A stretch of 64,000 bases of DNA, from the IMG/VR virus record IMGVR_UViG_3300022602_000031, positions 116,050 through 180,049 of that record; one strand, given 5' to 3'. The notes under the pieces were generated by a model that saw nothing but the letters and a program-made list of their open reading frames with translations, was not told where the DNA came from and did not search any database. How positions within the stretch are numbered: the stretch's first letter is position 1; each line of letters opens with the position of its first letter. A program made the position numbers and the translations under genes. This document shows, piece after piece, positions 26,286 through 33,713 of the stretch. Origin of the DNA: a virus.

Positions 26286-26370
26286 GCGACTGTGGTGAAA
26301 TAGGTAGACACAAGAGACTTAAAATCTCTCGACGCAAGTCGTGCCAGTTCGATTCTGGCCAGTCGCACCA
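26286..26370 (+). tRNA. tRNA-Leu(TAA)
   Basis: GCGACTG/CAGTCGC acceptor, loop CTTAAAA, long variable arm, encoded CCA. Confidence 0.92.
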
Positions 26371-26374
26371 ATTG

Positions 26375-26449
26375 GGAAATATAGCACAGCGGTAGTGCAT
26401 CGCCTTCATACGGCGCAGGTCGGTAGTTCGAATCTACCTATTTCCACCA
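26375..26449 (+). tRNA. tRNA-CAT (Met or Ile2)
   Basis: GGAAATA/TATTTCC acceptor, loop TTCATAC, encoded CCA. Second CAT tRNA; G1-C72 excludes an initiator. Confidence 0.85.
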
Positions 26450-26454
26450 AGTTA

Positions 26455-26529
26455 GCCTGTTTAGCTCAGTGGTAGAGCATTGTGTTGATAACGCAAGGGT
26501 CCGTGGATCGTTCCCACGAACAGGCACCA
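26455..26529 (+). tRNA. tRNA-Ile(GAT)
   Basis: GCCTGTT/AACAGGC acceptor, loop TTGATAA, encoded CCA. Confidence 0.92.
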
Positions 26530-26530
26530 T

Positions 26531-26604
26531 GCGGGAGTCGTAAAATGGTATTACCTTAGCCTTCCAAGCTAAAGTCGAGGGTTCGATTCCCTTCTCCCGC
26601 TCCA
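26531..26604 (+). tRNA. tRNA-Gly(TCC), copy 2
   Basis: GCGGGAG/CTCCCGC acceptor, loop CTTCCAA, encoded CCA. It differs from the copy at 24512 mainly by a compensated acceptor pair. Confidence 0.92.
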
Positions 26605-26610
26605 AGATAT

Positions 26611-26684
26611 ACCTCGTTAGTTTAATGGTAGAACGCCATCCTTACACGGTGGCTGCGGTGGTTCGATTCCATCACGAGGTACCA
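26611..26684 (+). tRNA. tRNA-Val(TAC)
   Basis: ACCTCGT/ACGAGGT acceptor, loop CTTACAC, encoded CCA. Confidence 0.9.
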
Positions 26685-26687
26685 TTT

Positions 26688-26764
26688 CCGCCTTTAGCTC
26701 AACTGGATAGAGTTCTGGTCTTCGAAATCAGCGGTTGTAGGTTCGACTCCTACAGGGCGGGCCA
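26688..26764 (+). tRNA. tRNA-Arg(TCG)
   Basis: CCGCCTT/AGGGCGG acceptor, loop CTTCGAA, discriminator G, encoded CCA. Confidence 0.9.
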
Positions 26765-26770
26765 AACAAT

Positions 26771-26847
26771 GGTGACGTTAGTGTTAGCGGTCAGCACCAC
26801 GGATTGTGATTCCGTTAGCATCGGTTCGAATCCGATACGTTACCCCA
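26771..26847 (+). tRNA. tRNA-His(GTG)
   Basis: Carries the extra G-1 paired with C73 that marks tRNA-His; loop TTGTGAT, encoded CCA. Confidence 0.92.
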
Positions 26848-26849
26848 AT

Positions 26850-26926
26850 ACCCCTGTAGACAAACTGGTAAAGTCACCGCTTTAAGAGGGCGAGATTTGT
26901 AGGTTCGAATCCTACCAGGGGCACCA
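26850..26926 (+). tRNA. atypical tRNA, anticodon unclear (AAG by best fold)
   Basis: T-arm GTAGG-TTCGAAT-CCTAC and a 6-bp acceptor are sound, but A1 faces C72 and the anticodon stem has only four pairs (CGCT/GGCG). The loop TTAAGAG gives AAG. The variable loop is short, which is wrong for a leucine tRNA. It may be decaying. Confidence 0.6.
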
Positions 26927-26931
26927 GTTAT

Positions 26932-27021
26932 GGAAGTGTGGCAGAGTCCGGTTTATTGCACCTGTCTTGAAAACAGACGACTAGAAATGGTCCGTGAGTT
27001 CGAATCTCACCGCTTCCGCCA
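26932..27021 (+). tRNA. tRNA-Ser(TGA)
   Basis: GGAAGTG/CGCTTCC acceptor, loop CTTGAAA, long variable arm, encoded CCA. Confidence 0.9.
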
Positions 27022-27029
27022 TATAAATA
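27022..27029 (+). promoter_or_regulatory. T4-type late promoter (TATAAATA)
   Basis: Perfect consensus directly after tRNA-Ser and 5 bp before the ATG at 27035, again leaving almost no leader. Confidence 0.6.
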
Positions 27030-27034
27030 TCACT

Positions 27035-27619
27035 ATGAATATCAATAAAAATGAGTGGTGGGCAACACCAGTCTGGGAAATCGATTCGGGGTTTGATGAA
27101 TATTTTAACCTAGCATTGGCCGCAGAGCTAGCAGACATCAAACTTGAAAAAGGTTATGATAGATATGATATATGGGATTACAAAACTCCTAGATTATTAG
27201 AACTCAAGGAGTTTATGTTTGACGCACTAGATCAAACAGTACCCGAATACTTTGGAGAATACTATCCGTATAATCCTTGTTTTATAAACGGGTGGGCTAA
27301 CATACAACACCCAGGCGCAGATCTGCCCTTACACGATCATGGTGGTACTGTATTAGTATCAACTTACTATGTAACCTGCGAAGAAAATTCTGGGGATTTA
27401 TTAGTAGTAGATCCCAGAATGGGTGCCAATTGGGAATGGATTGCTGACAACGGATTCCAAGGAGTCAAATATCGAAGAATAACTCCCAAAGCTGGAAAAT
27501 TCATTTTATTTCCGGGCTATGTTATGCATATGGTAGAAACAAACCGTAGCAACAGTACTCGTATCAGTATTGCTACAAACATACATAATGGTAGAATTGA
27601 TAAGATACACACTAGGTAG
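27035..27619 (+). CDS. 2OG-Fe(II) oxygenase-like protein (TIGR02466 type)
   Basis: 194 residues from the ATG after the late promoter; in-frame ATGs further upstream lie inside tRNA-Ser. PLHDHGGTVLVSTYYV holds the first iron ligands, SGDLLVVDPR the next strand, GKFILFPGYVMHMVETNRS the distal His, and NSTRISIATN the Arg that binds 2-oxoglutarate. The same pattern recurs in 29864-30412. It directly precedes the late promoter of the Cys-rich operon, so it may help modify the same product. Confidence 0.72.
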   Translation: MNINKNEWWATPVWEIDSGFDEYFNLALAAELADIKLEKGYDRYDIWDYKTPRLLELKEFMFDALDQTVPEYFGEYYPYNPCFINGWANIQHPGADLPLHDHGGTVLVSTYYVTCEENSGDLLVVDPRMGANWEWIADNGFQGVKYRRITPKAGKFILFPGYVMHMVETNRSNSTRISIATNIHNGRIDKIHTR

Positions 27620-27628
27620 ATATTCTAG

Positions 27629-27636
27629 TATAAATA
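27629..27636 (+). promoter_or_regulatory. T4-type late promoter of the modification operon
   Basis: Perfect TATAAATA, 21 bp before the ATG of the Cys/Asn-rich protein. The following seven genes are tightly packed, so one late transcript can cover 27658-33713. Confidence 0.75.
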
Positions 27637-27657
27637 GTGTATTATAAGAGATAATTT

Positions 27658-28089
27658 ATGACACTACCAAGTTCAGGACAGATATCATTTGGCGACATTG
27701 ACAACGAAATTGGCGCGGCTAACCAATCGTTGAGTATGAGCTGGCTTGATACTGTTACAAAAACTTCCGTTGGTGGTAGTGTTGTTGCTTTAAATGATTT
27801 AAATGATCTATACGGATTGGCCTACTATCAAAATAACGTGTGGAACGCAAATTGTAATAATGATAATGCTTCCAGTCCTCCAAATTGTAACTGTGGCGAT
27901 CATAATTGTAGTAATTGCGTAAATTGTAATGCTATTAATTGTGCCAATGGTGATAGCCAACCATATCTACAACCAAATTGTAACTGCTATCAAACCAATG
28001 GTTTAAATTGTACATTTAATTGTACTACTAATAGCACCACTGTTAATTGTAATTGTAACTGTACTTTCTGTGCCTGCGCTTGCTGGTAA
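27658..28089 (+). CDS. Cys/Asn-rich protein with virion-type N-terminus, putative modified peptide substrate
   Basis: 143 residues. The N-terminus (MTLPSSGQISFGDIDNEIG) matches the start of many phage virion and tail proteins. From residue 65 onward the chain is low complexity with 17 Cys (66, 77, 79, 84, 87, 90, 95, 108, 110, 118, 122, 131, 133, 135, 138, 140, 142). Fourteen of these follow Asn as N-C pairs, and the chain ends in Trp143. No Lys or Arg occurs in this part. The next gene is a SPASM radical-SAM enzyme, the usual maturase for Cys-rich peptides, so this looks like a leader-plus-core substrate displayed on the virion. A metal-binding or disulfide-rich spike is the alternative. Confidence 0.85.
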   Translation: MTLPSSGQISFGDIDNEIGAANQSLSMSWLDTVTKTSVGGSVVALNDLNDLYGLAYYQNNVWNANCNNDNASSPPNCNCGDHNCSNCVNCNAINCANGDSQPYLQPNCNCYQTNGLNCTFNCTTNSTTVNCNCNCTFCACACW

Positions 28090-28104
28090 AAATCTAAGGG
28101 TTCT

Positions 28105-29553
28105 ATGAAATTTGAAATATATGCGGAACGTAACGCTAAAGATACTGCTGTCTTTTATTACGACAATCAAACAAATGTATTAACTAATCAACAAGGCGAA
28201 GAATTCAAATTTCCTGAAATGCCTACGTTTGCTGAACAGCCAACCAAGCCTTTTAGCAAAGAAGATCCTTTGCGTAAAAGCCGAGATGTTAATATGATTA
28301 AAATACAACTTGGTTTAAGTTGTAATTACAGTTGCGATTACTGTAGTCAAAAGTTTGTCGAACGTCCTCCTGAAACTAGTAAGAAAGATATTGACGCCTT
28401 TATGGCCAAGTTGGATGTGCTCAACATCACAGAAGAACGTGGATTACGTGTAGAGTTTTGGGGCGGTGAGCCGTTTGTATATTGGAAAACTCTTAAACCT
28501 CTAGCCGAAGCATTTGCTGAAAGATACAGTCATTGGAAAAAGCGTCCACAGTTTAGTGTAGTTACCAATGGCAGTTTGCTTACACGTGAAATCTGTAGCT
28601 GGTTATACTATATGGGATTTGGTGTAGGTATCAGCCACGATGGTCCTGGACAGGCAGTACGTGGTCCGGATCCTTTTGAAGATCCAGAACGTAAAAAAGT
28701 CATATTAGAATTTTACAAAATCATGGCGCCGCAGAATCGCATTAGTTTTAATGCTATGATGAATCGTAACAATACTAGCCGTCGCGCAATTAAAGAATAT
28801 TTTGTAGAGCTCACTGGAGATCCTAATGTTAAGATCGGCGAAGGTGGATTCATTGATGCGTATGATCAAGACGGTGCTAACAGTAGTTTAAATACCTTAG
28901 ACGAACATTTTGCCTATCGTCGACAAGCATTTAATGATTTGTATACCACAGGTAAGAATTTACATTTTGATACGGTTTATACTAAACTAGATGCTTTTAT
29001 TAGTAGCTTACTAGCACATCGTCCAGCCGAACTAGTTGGACAAAAATGCGGTATGGAAGAACCTGGCACAGTTGCATTAGACTTAAAAGGTAATATTGTT
29101 ACCTGTCAGAATGTCAGCGTAATGGAAACCAGCAAGAACGGCGAAGCTCATTTGGGTGGTAACTTAGACGACTACGACAACGTAGCACTCAAAGGAGTTA
29201 CACATTGGAAATCTCGTACAAATAAAGTAAATTGTGCTGACTGCCCTGTTCTTCATTTGTGTAAGGGTAGTTGTATGTACCTAGATGGTGAGTTTTGGGA
29301 TATCACCTGTAACAATGCCTACTCTGATAATATTCCTTTGTTTGCTATGGTTCTGAATGTAGTTACCAATGGATATATTCCTGTTACTATCAAAGCCGAA
29401 GGCTTACCATTGGAGCGACAAGATATCTGGGGTACAGTATACAAACACGAAGAAACTACAAAGAAAAAAATTATCCCAATTAAAGTAATATCAGAAAAGA
29501 TAGGTACACTGGATGATATCGAAGTGTACGGTAAATCAAGGGTTGAACTATGA
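28105..29553 (+). CDS. radical SAM/SPASM peptide-modifying enzyme
   Basis: 482 residues. The radical-SAM cluster motif is C73-x3-C77-x2-C80 (CNYSCDYC), with WGGEP at 119-123 and VVTNGSLL further on. The SPASM domain has C315, C334, C377-x2-C380-x5-C386-x3-C390 and C402, enough for two auxiliary clusters, as in anSME and sactipeptide or ranthipeptide maturases. The N-terminal 65 residues could hold a peptide-recognition region. It starts 15 bp after the Cys/Asn-rich gene behind AAGGG. The likely role is thioether or other C-H modification of that protein; the reaction itself is inferred. Confidence 0.88.
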   Translation: MKFEIYAERNAKDTAVFYYDNQTNVLTNQQGEEFKFPEMPTFAEQPTKPFSKEDPLRKSRDVNMIKIQLGLSCNYSCDYCSQKFVERPPETSKKDIDAFMAKLDVLNITEERGLRVEFWGGEPFVYWKTLKPLAEAFAERYSHWKKRPQFSVVTNGSLLTREICSWLYYMGFGVGISHDGPGQAVRGPDPFEDPERKKVILEFYKIMAPQNRISFNAMMNRNNTSRRAIKEYFVELTGDPNVKIGEGGFIDAYDQDGANSSLNTLDEHFAYRRQAFNDLYTTGKNLHFDTVYTKLDAFISSLLAHRPAELVGQKCGMEEPGTVALDLKGNIVTCQNVSVMETSKNGEAHLGGNLDDYDNVALKGVTHWKSRTNKVNCADCPVLHLCKGSCMYLDGEFWDITCNNAYSDNIPLFAMVLNVVTNGYIPVTIKAEGLPLERQDIWGTVYKHEETTKKKIIPIKVISEKIGTLDDIEVYGKSRVEL

Positions 29554-29861
29554 CAAACATTAATACACCAGAAATACAGGCACTAGTTGATTACTTAAAA
29601 TCTCATGTTGCTATTATAACAGACATTGATGTAGCGGCAGTAACTGATCCAGAATGGCTAGCCCACGCAAATTGTGATCGAGCTATTACTTTAAACGTCC
29701 ATATGACATTCCAAAGCCCAACACAACCTGGAAGTATTTTCTTTGGAGTCCCGGCCGCATTGTACGATGATCCTGCTATGTATCCGTTAGTTTTACAAAA
29801 CTTATATAACTTAATGAATGCCAAGCCTGGCACTATGAACTACGAAGATTTACGTAACTAA
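29550..29861 (+). CDS. small hypothetical protein in the modification operon
   Basis: 103 residues, starting in an ATGA overlap with the radical-SAM gene. Mixed alpha/beta; ITLNVHMTFQ and SIFFGVPAALYDDPAMYPLVLQ are notable. One Cys only. No family recognised. Coupling suggests a partner of the radical-SAM enzyme, such as a substrate-presenting subunit, but no RRE-type motif is evident. Confidence 0.7.
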   Translation: MTNINTPEIQALVDYLKSHVAIITDIDVAAVTDPEWLAHANCDRAITLNVHMTFQSPTQPGSIFFGVPAALYDDPAMYPLVLQNLYNLMNAKPGTMNYEDLRN

Positions 29862-29863
29862 CA

Positions 29864-30412
29864 ATGAACCTACAACCTTTATTTGCGACACCGCTATGGT
29901 CTACTACCTATGACGATGCCGATGAACTCAATCAAAAATTATTAATCGAAGGTGAATCATATGATTTTATGCAAGATTATTTTGATTTGCCCGGCGAAGG
30001 CATAGCCGAACTTAAAGAACGTATTACCAATGAACTAACTAGTATGGTCAATGAATTAGCATGGCCTATTAGTAGTTTAACTTTTAGCGGTCGGCAAAAT
30101 CCCATAGCCCCGGGCAACAATGACACACCACATCATCATCCAGATCACGAATTAGTCGGTGTGTACTATGTAAAAGTACCTTCAGTCAGTGGAGACATAC
30201 TACTACACGATCCGCGTGGTAGTGTTCCTAAGTTTTGGGAAGATCCAAACGCAGTAACAGAGTCAGAGTACCGTTCAGCAAGACCCTATCATCGCATAGA
30301 ACCTGTACCAGGAATGTTATTATTTTTTCCTGGATATCTAATACACAGCGTAGAATTTAATCGTAGCAATGATCTACGTGTCAGTATAATTCTTAGCATA
30401 AACATAGACTAA
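29864..30412 (+). CDS. 2OG-Fe(II) oxygenase-like protein (TIGR02466 type)
   Basis: 182 residues. First iron ligands in TPHHHPDHELVGVYYV, SGDILLHDPRGS as the following strand, distal His in LLFFPGYLIHSVEFNRS and Arg in NDLRVSIILS. It matches the protein at 27035-27619 motif for motif. It would hydroxylate a residue or small molecule using 2-oxoglutarate. It sits two genes after the radical-SAM enzyme in the same operon. Confidence 0.75.
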   Translation: MNLQPLFATPLWSTTYDDADELNQKLLIEGESYDFMQDYFDLPGEGIAELKERITNELTSMVNELAWPISSLTFSGRQNPIAPGNNDTPHHHPDHELVGVYYVKVPSVSGDILLHDPRGSVPKFWEDPNAVTESEYRSARPYHRIEPVPGMLLFFPGYLIHSVEFNRSNDLRVSIILSINID

Positions 30413-30413
30413 A

Positions 30414-31598
30414 ATGAAATCGATCACAGTAGTGGGTGGCGGTACCGCAGGGTGGCTTACCGCACTATACTCTCTACAGTTATTCCCCAATAGCAAAGTA
30501 ACGGTTATCGCCAGTAGCGAAATTGGAGTACTAGGTGCTGGCGAAGGAACTACTCCGGCATTTAACGAGTTTGTAGAAAATCTAGGCATCGATGTCAATG
30601 ACATTATTAAAAAAGCCGCTGGTACAGTTAAAAGCGGTATTAGATTTACCAACTGGAATGGTCCGGATACTGGTTACTATCATCCGTTTTGGGAAGGCCG
30701 TACAGCTCTACACTTTGATGCTAATTTATTAGCTAAATTTTTACAGGACATTGCCATTGGTAGAGGCATACAACTAATTGATGATGTAATCGTCGGTGTT
30801 GATACCCGCAGTCTAACTCTACAGTCTGGTCAGATACACTCATATGATTTTATATTTGACTGTTCGGGCTTCCGTCGTTTAATTATAGGGCAACACTATA
30901 ACAGTACCTGGAATTCTTATAGTCGGTCATTGCCAGCCAAACGTGCTATGCCTTTCTTTATCCCACACAATGGCAACATACCTGAATATACTGAAAGTAT
31001 AGCAATGAAGTATGGATGGGTATGGCGAATACCTGTACAAGGACGCTATGGTTGTGGTTATGTATTTGACAGCGATTACATCACCGACGCACAGGCCCTG
31101 GCAGAAATACAAGAAAGTTTTGGTCCAGTAACTAGTCCACGTACATTTAACTTTGCGGCTGGAAGTTACAGCCAAACTTGGATCAACAATGCAGTTGCCA
31201 TTGGCCTAAGTGCTGGATTTACTGAACCATTAGAAGCTACTAGTATATGGACTGCTATTACTTCGCTACAACATTTTAAAGATAAAATAGATGGCATAGA
31301 CAGACCTGAGATTAAAGAACTCTACAATCGTGATATAGAAAAACTAAATCAAGATTTCATGACATTTATACACTTTCATTATTTGTCACAGCGCAACGAC
31401 AGTGAGTTTTGGCAAGAATTTGCTACAAAGAATACTACACCAGACTTTATACAACGTATGGGGCGCCGCGCTCCTACACAACAAGAGTTAGATTATCTTT
31501 ATCAGGTTGAAAATCCTGGCGAACTATACAAAATTAAAACATACCCAGTCAACAGTTGGTTAGCAGTTGGCAACGGCATAGGATACTTTAATGGCTAA
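30414..31598 (+). CDS. flavin-dependent tryptophan halogenase-like protein 2
   Basis: 394 residues, shorter than typical 500-residue halogenases because the C-terminal domain is reduced. FAD loop GGGTAGW at 8-14, GAGEGTTP at 41-48, probable catalytic K73 in GTVKSGIRFTNW and an intact WVWRIP motif at 202-207. DCSGFRR and LSAGFTEPLEATSIW are also in place. Unlike copy 1 at 18483, all active-site signatures are preserved. In this operon the C-terminal Trp143, W62 or W29 of the Cys/Asn-rich protein could be its substrate. Confidence 0.87.
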   Translation: MKSITVVGGGTAGWLTALYSLQLFPNSKVTVIASSEIGVLGAGEGTTPAFNEFVENLGIDVNDIIKKAAGTVKSGIRFTNWNGPDTGYYHPFWEGRTALHFDANLLAKFLQDIAIGRGIQLIDDVIVGVDTRSLTLQSGQIHSYDFIFDCSGFRRLIIGQHYNSTWNSYSRSLPAKRAMPFFIPHNGNIPEYTESIAMKYGWVWRIPVQGRYGCGYVFDSDYITDAQALAEIQESFGPVTSPRTFNFAAGSYSQTWINNAVAIGLSAGFTEPLEATSIWTAITSLQHFKDKIDGIDRPEIKELYNRDIEKLNQDFMTFIHFHYLSQRNDSEFWQEFATKNTTPDFIQRMGRRAPTQQELDYLYQVENPGELYKIKTYPVNSWLAVGNGIGYFNG

Positions 31599-33066
31599 CT
31601 GTATTATATTAGCCGGAGGAACCTGGGTACCTGACTACACTAGTAAAATACAACGTGGGCTCGGTCCATATCGTATTGCTACAGCACTAGAAACAGCTGG
31701 ATATACTGTACAGGTTATAGATTTTGTTATACATTTAACCACAGAAGAAATTATACAGGCCATCAGTAAGCATCTAGGTCCCGATACACTATGGGTAGGA
31801 TTTAGTAGCACATTCTTTTGGAATACCAATCAGGTCAATCCCGAGCAGTCTTGGTTAGATAGAATGTACTGGACAGACTACAGTAATGTAAAGCCTATTA
31901 TTGATTATATAAAACAAACAAGCTCAGCTCGGTTAGTCTATGGAGGCGCCAAAACACCTTTTCTAGTAGGCACAGACAAAAATATTGATCATTATGTGGT
32001 TGGCTATGCTGATACAGCCATAGTTGAACTTACTCAATCTATAGAACGCAAGCAACCAGCAGAACTGGTAATAGACAGCACCGTATACCCAGCACCTAAA
32101 ATGGACAGTTTAACTACTTGCTGGCATACAATATTACCTGGCGAAGGGTTGCCAATTGAACTAGCACGTGGTTGTATTTTTAAATGTAAATTTTGTAGTT
32201 ATCCTTTGCTAGGAAAAAAGAAAGGAACCTATCTAATAGACACCAACTTGGTTAGAGATCAATTATTGGCCAACTACGAGCAACACGGAACAACTCGTTA
32301 TTACATTACCGATGATACTTTTAACGATGACAATGACAAAATAGAAGCATTGCATCGTGTGTTTACTGATTTACCTTTTAAAATTCAATTTAGTTGTTAT
32401 CTAAGATTAGACCTACTACATAAACATCCGCATCAGGCTGACCTGTTATCGGATATGGGACTGATAGGTACATACTTTGGTATTGAAAGTCTACTGCCAG
32501 AGAGTGCTAGAGCAATAGGCAAAGGCCTACACCCTAACAAAGTTAAGGATAGACTGTATTGGCTACAAGAACGTTGGCATCAACAGGTTAATGTTGCCGC
32601 AGGATTTATACTAGGACTACCATACGATACAACCGAGTACTTTGATAGTTTAATCAACTGGTGTATGGAAGCTGATAATCCATTACAACATATATCATTT
32701 TATGCGTTGATGTTTTATAACAAACAGATTAACGATGATGCCAGAGAAGATAGGCTACGTCCTTATTATTCTGAGTTTACCTTACACCCAGAAATATACG
32801 GATATGAATTTGACAAAGACAGCATAATGAGCTGGAGCTTACCCAGTCAACATTTGAGTTATGATAAGTGTTTGTCTATTGCGGACTACTACAACGGCCT
32901 GGTTGCGGATCGCAACAAAATTAGCGATTTCCAGCTGATATCGCACTTAAATATAGGTATACCGTTGGCAGATATGTACGAATTAACACAGCAAGAGATT
33001 AACCGCCGTTACGACATTAACCAACTAAATCAACAGCGTTTAATTGACTATAAACAACTATTATGA
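31591..33066 (+). CDS. B12-binding-type radical SAM protein
   Basis: 491 residues. The radical-SAM motif is C195-x3-C199-x2-C202 (CIFKCKFC), preceded by LPIELARG, which is typical for the Elp3/MiaB-type and B12-dependent group. The N-terminal 150 residues form a Rossmann-like domain (IILAGGTWVPD, TLWVGFSSTF, RLVYGGAKTPF) in the position of a cobalamin-binding domain; the classical DxHxxG motif is not obvious. YITDDTF, YFGIESL and AGFILGLPYDT follow. It could methylate unactivated carbons. It overlaps the halogenase by 8 bp. Confidence 0.82.
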   Translation: MANCIILAGGTWVPDYTSKIQRGLGPYRIATALETAGYTVQVIDFVIHLTTEEIIQAISKHLGPDTLWVGFSSTFFWNTNQVNPEQSWLDRMYWTDYSNVKPIIDYIKQTSSARLVYGGAKTPFLVGTDKNIDHYVVGYADTAIVELTQSIERKQPAELVIDSTVYPAPKMDSLTTCWHTILPGEGLPIELARGCIFKCKFCSYPLLGKKKGTYLIDTNLVRDQLLANYEQHGTTRYYITDDTFNDDNDKIEALHRVFTDLPFKIQFSCYLRLDLLHKHPHQADLLSDMGLIGTYFGIESLLPESARAIGKGLHPNKVKDRLYWLQERWHQQVNVAAGFILGLPYDTTEYFDSLINWCMEADNPLQHISFYALMFYNKQINDDAREDRLRPYYSEFTLHPEIYGYEFDKDSIMSWSLPSQHLSYDKCLSIADYYNGLVADRNKISDFQLISHLNIGIPLADMYELTQQEINRRYDINQLNQQRLIDYKQLL

Positions 33067-33713
33067 TTGTTGAAGAAATTTTTGGATCGCCAGTAATTAC
33101 AGTACAATGCCCGGACAGCATTTACCATAATCCCGAGCTGACCAAAAGTGTAGAGCAGATATTGAATTTGCCCACTGTAAAAAATCGTTGGAGATCAGAC
33201 ACCGGGGACAGTCACAAAGGATCGGGGCTGACTACTGTAGGGCAACCATACATTGACCTGGCGTACTTGCCGGGTGCCAAACAGCTAACTGATTGGATTT
33301 CTGAACAGCTACTATTAGTTAAGCCCATAATGGCTCCCGGTAAAACAGGTTCCCACATACACTACAAACGCAGTTGGACTAATAGACTATATCGTGGTAG
33401 TCAAGGTATGTGCCACAATCATACCAGAGCTGATACTTATATACAAGAACGTGGTGATTATAATGAAGAAAATTTTTGTCCCGACGCTGTAGCAATTTTT
33501 TACGTTGATGTACCGGAGGGTAGCAGTCAGTTGGTATTGATCAACAACGGCATTCCAGACTTACCGCATACAGCATTTACAGAAAAACATTTTATGACAC
33601 ACACCGCTGGACAATTAGTTATACACAGTCCACAGGTATGGCACGCGGTTACTGAACATCAAAGTGATAGTCCTCGTAATGTCTACGTGTTTGATGCTGA
33701 TTATGTTAACTAA
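33063..33713 (+). CDS. cupin/2OG-oxygenase-like protein
   Basis: 216 residues, ATGA overlap with the B12-type enzyme. MCHNHTRADTYI and the later VWHAVTEHQSDSPRNVYVFD give the His pair and distal His-Arg of a cupin or 2OG-oxygenase fold; DAVAIFYVDVPEGSSQLVLINNG is the strand pair between them (positions 142-164). The family is less clear than for the other oxygenases here. It closes the operon and converges with an 8-bp overlap on the minus-strand adenylating enzyme. Confidence 0.65.
   Translation: MIVEEIFGSPVITVQCPDSIYHNPELTKSVEQILNLPTVKNRWRSDTGDSHKGSGLTTVGQPYIDLAYLPGAKQLTDWISEQLLLVKPIMAPGKTGSHIHYKRSWTNRLYRGSQGMCHNHTRADTYIQERGDYNEENFCPDAVAIFYVDVPEGSSQLVLINNGIPDLPHTAFTEKHFMTHTAGQLVIHSPQVWHAVTEHQSDSPRNVYVFDADYVN

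Noticed and set aside
26075-26409. Two overlapping minus-strand frames across tRNA-Cys, tRNA-Leu and tRNA-CAT
   Set aside because: Antisense of tRNAs and of the metallophosphoesterase end; no ribosome site.
27840-28089. CRISPR-like or tandem DNA repeat in the Asn-Cys region
   Set aside because: AATTGTAA-like units recur because of Asn-Cys codons, but spacing is irregular and the reading frame is maintained. No CRISPR array exists in the window.
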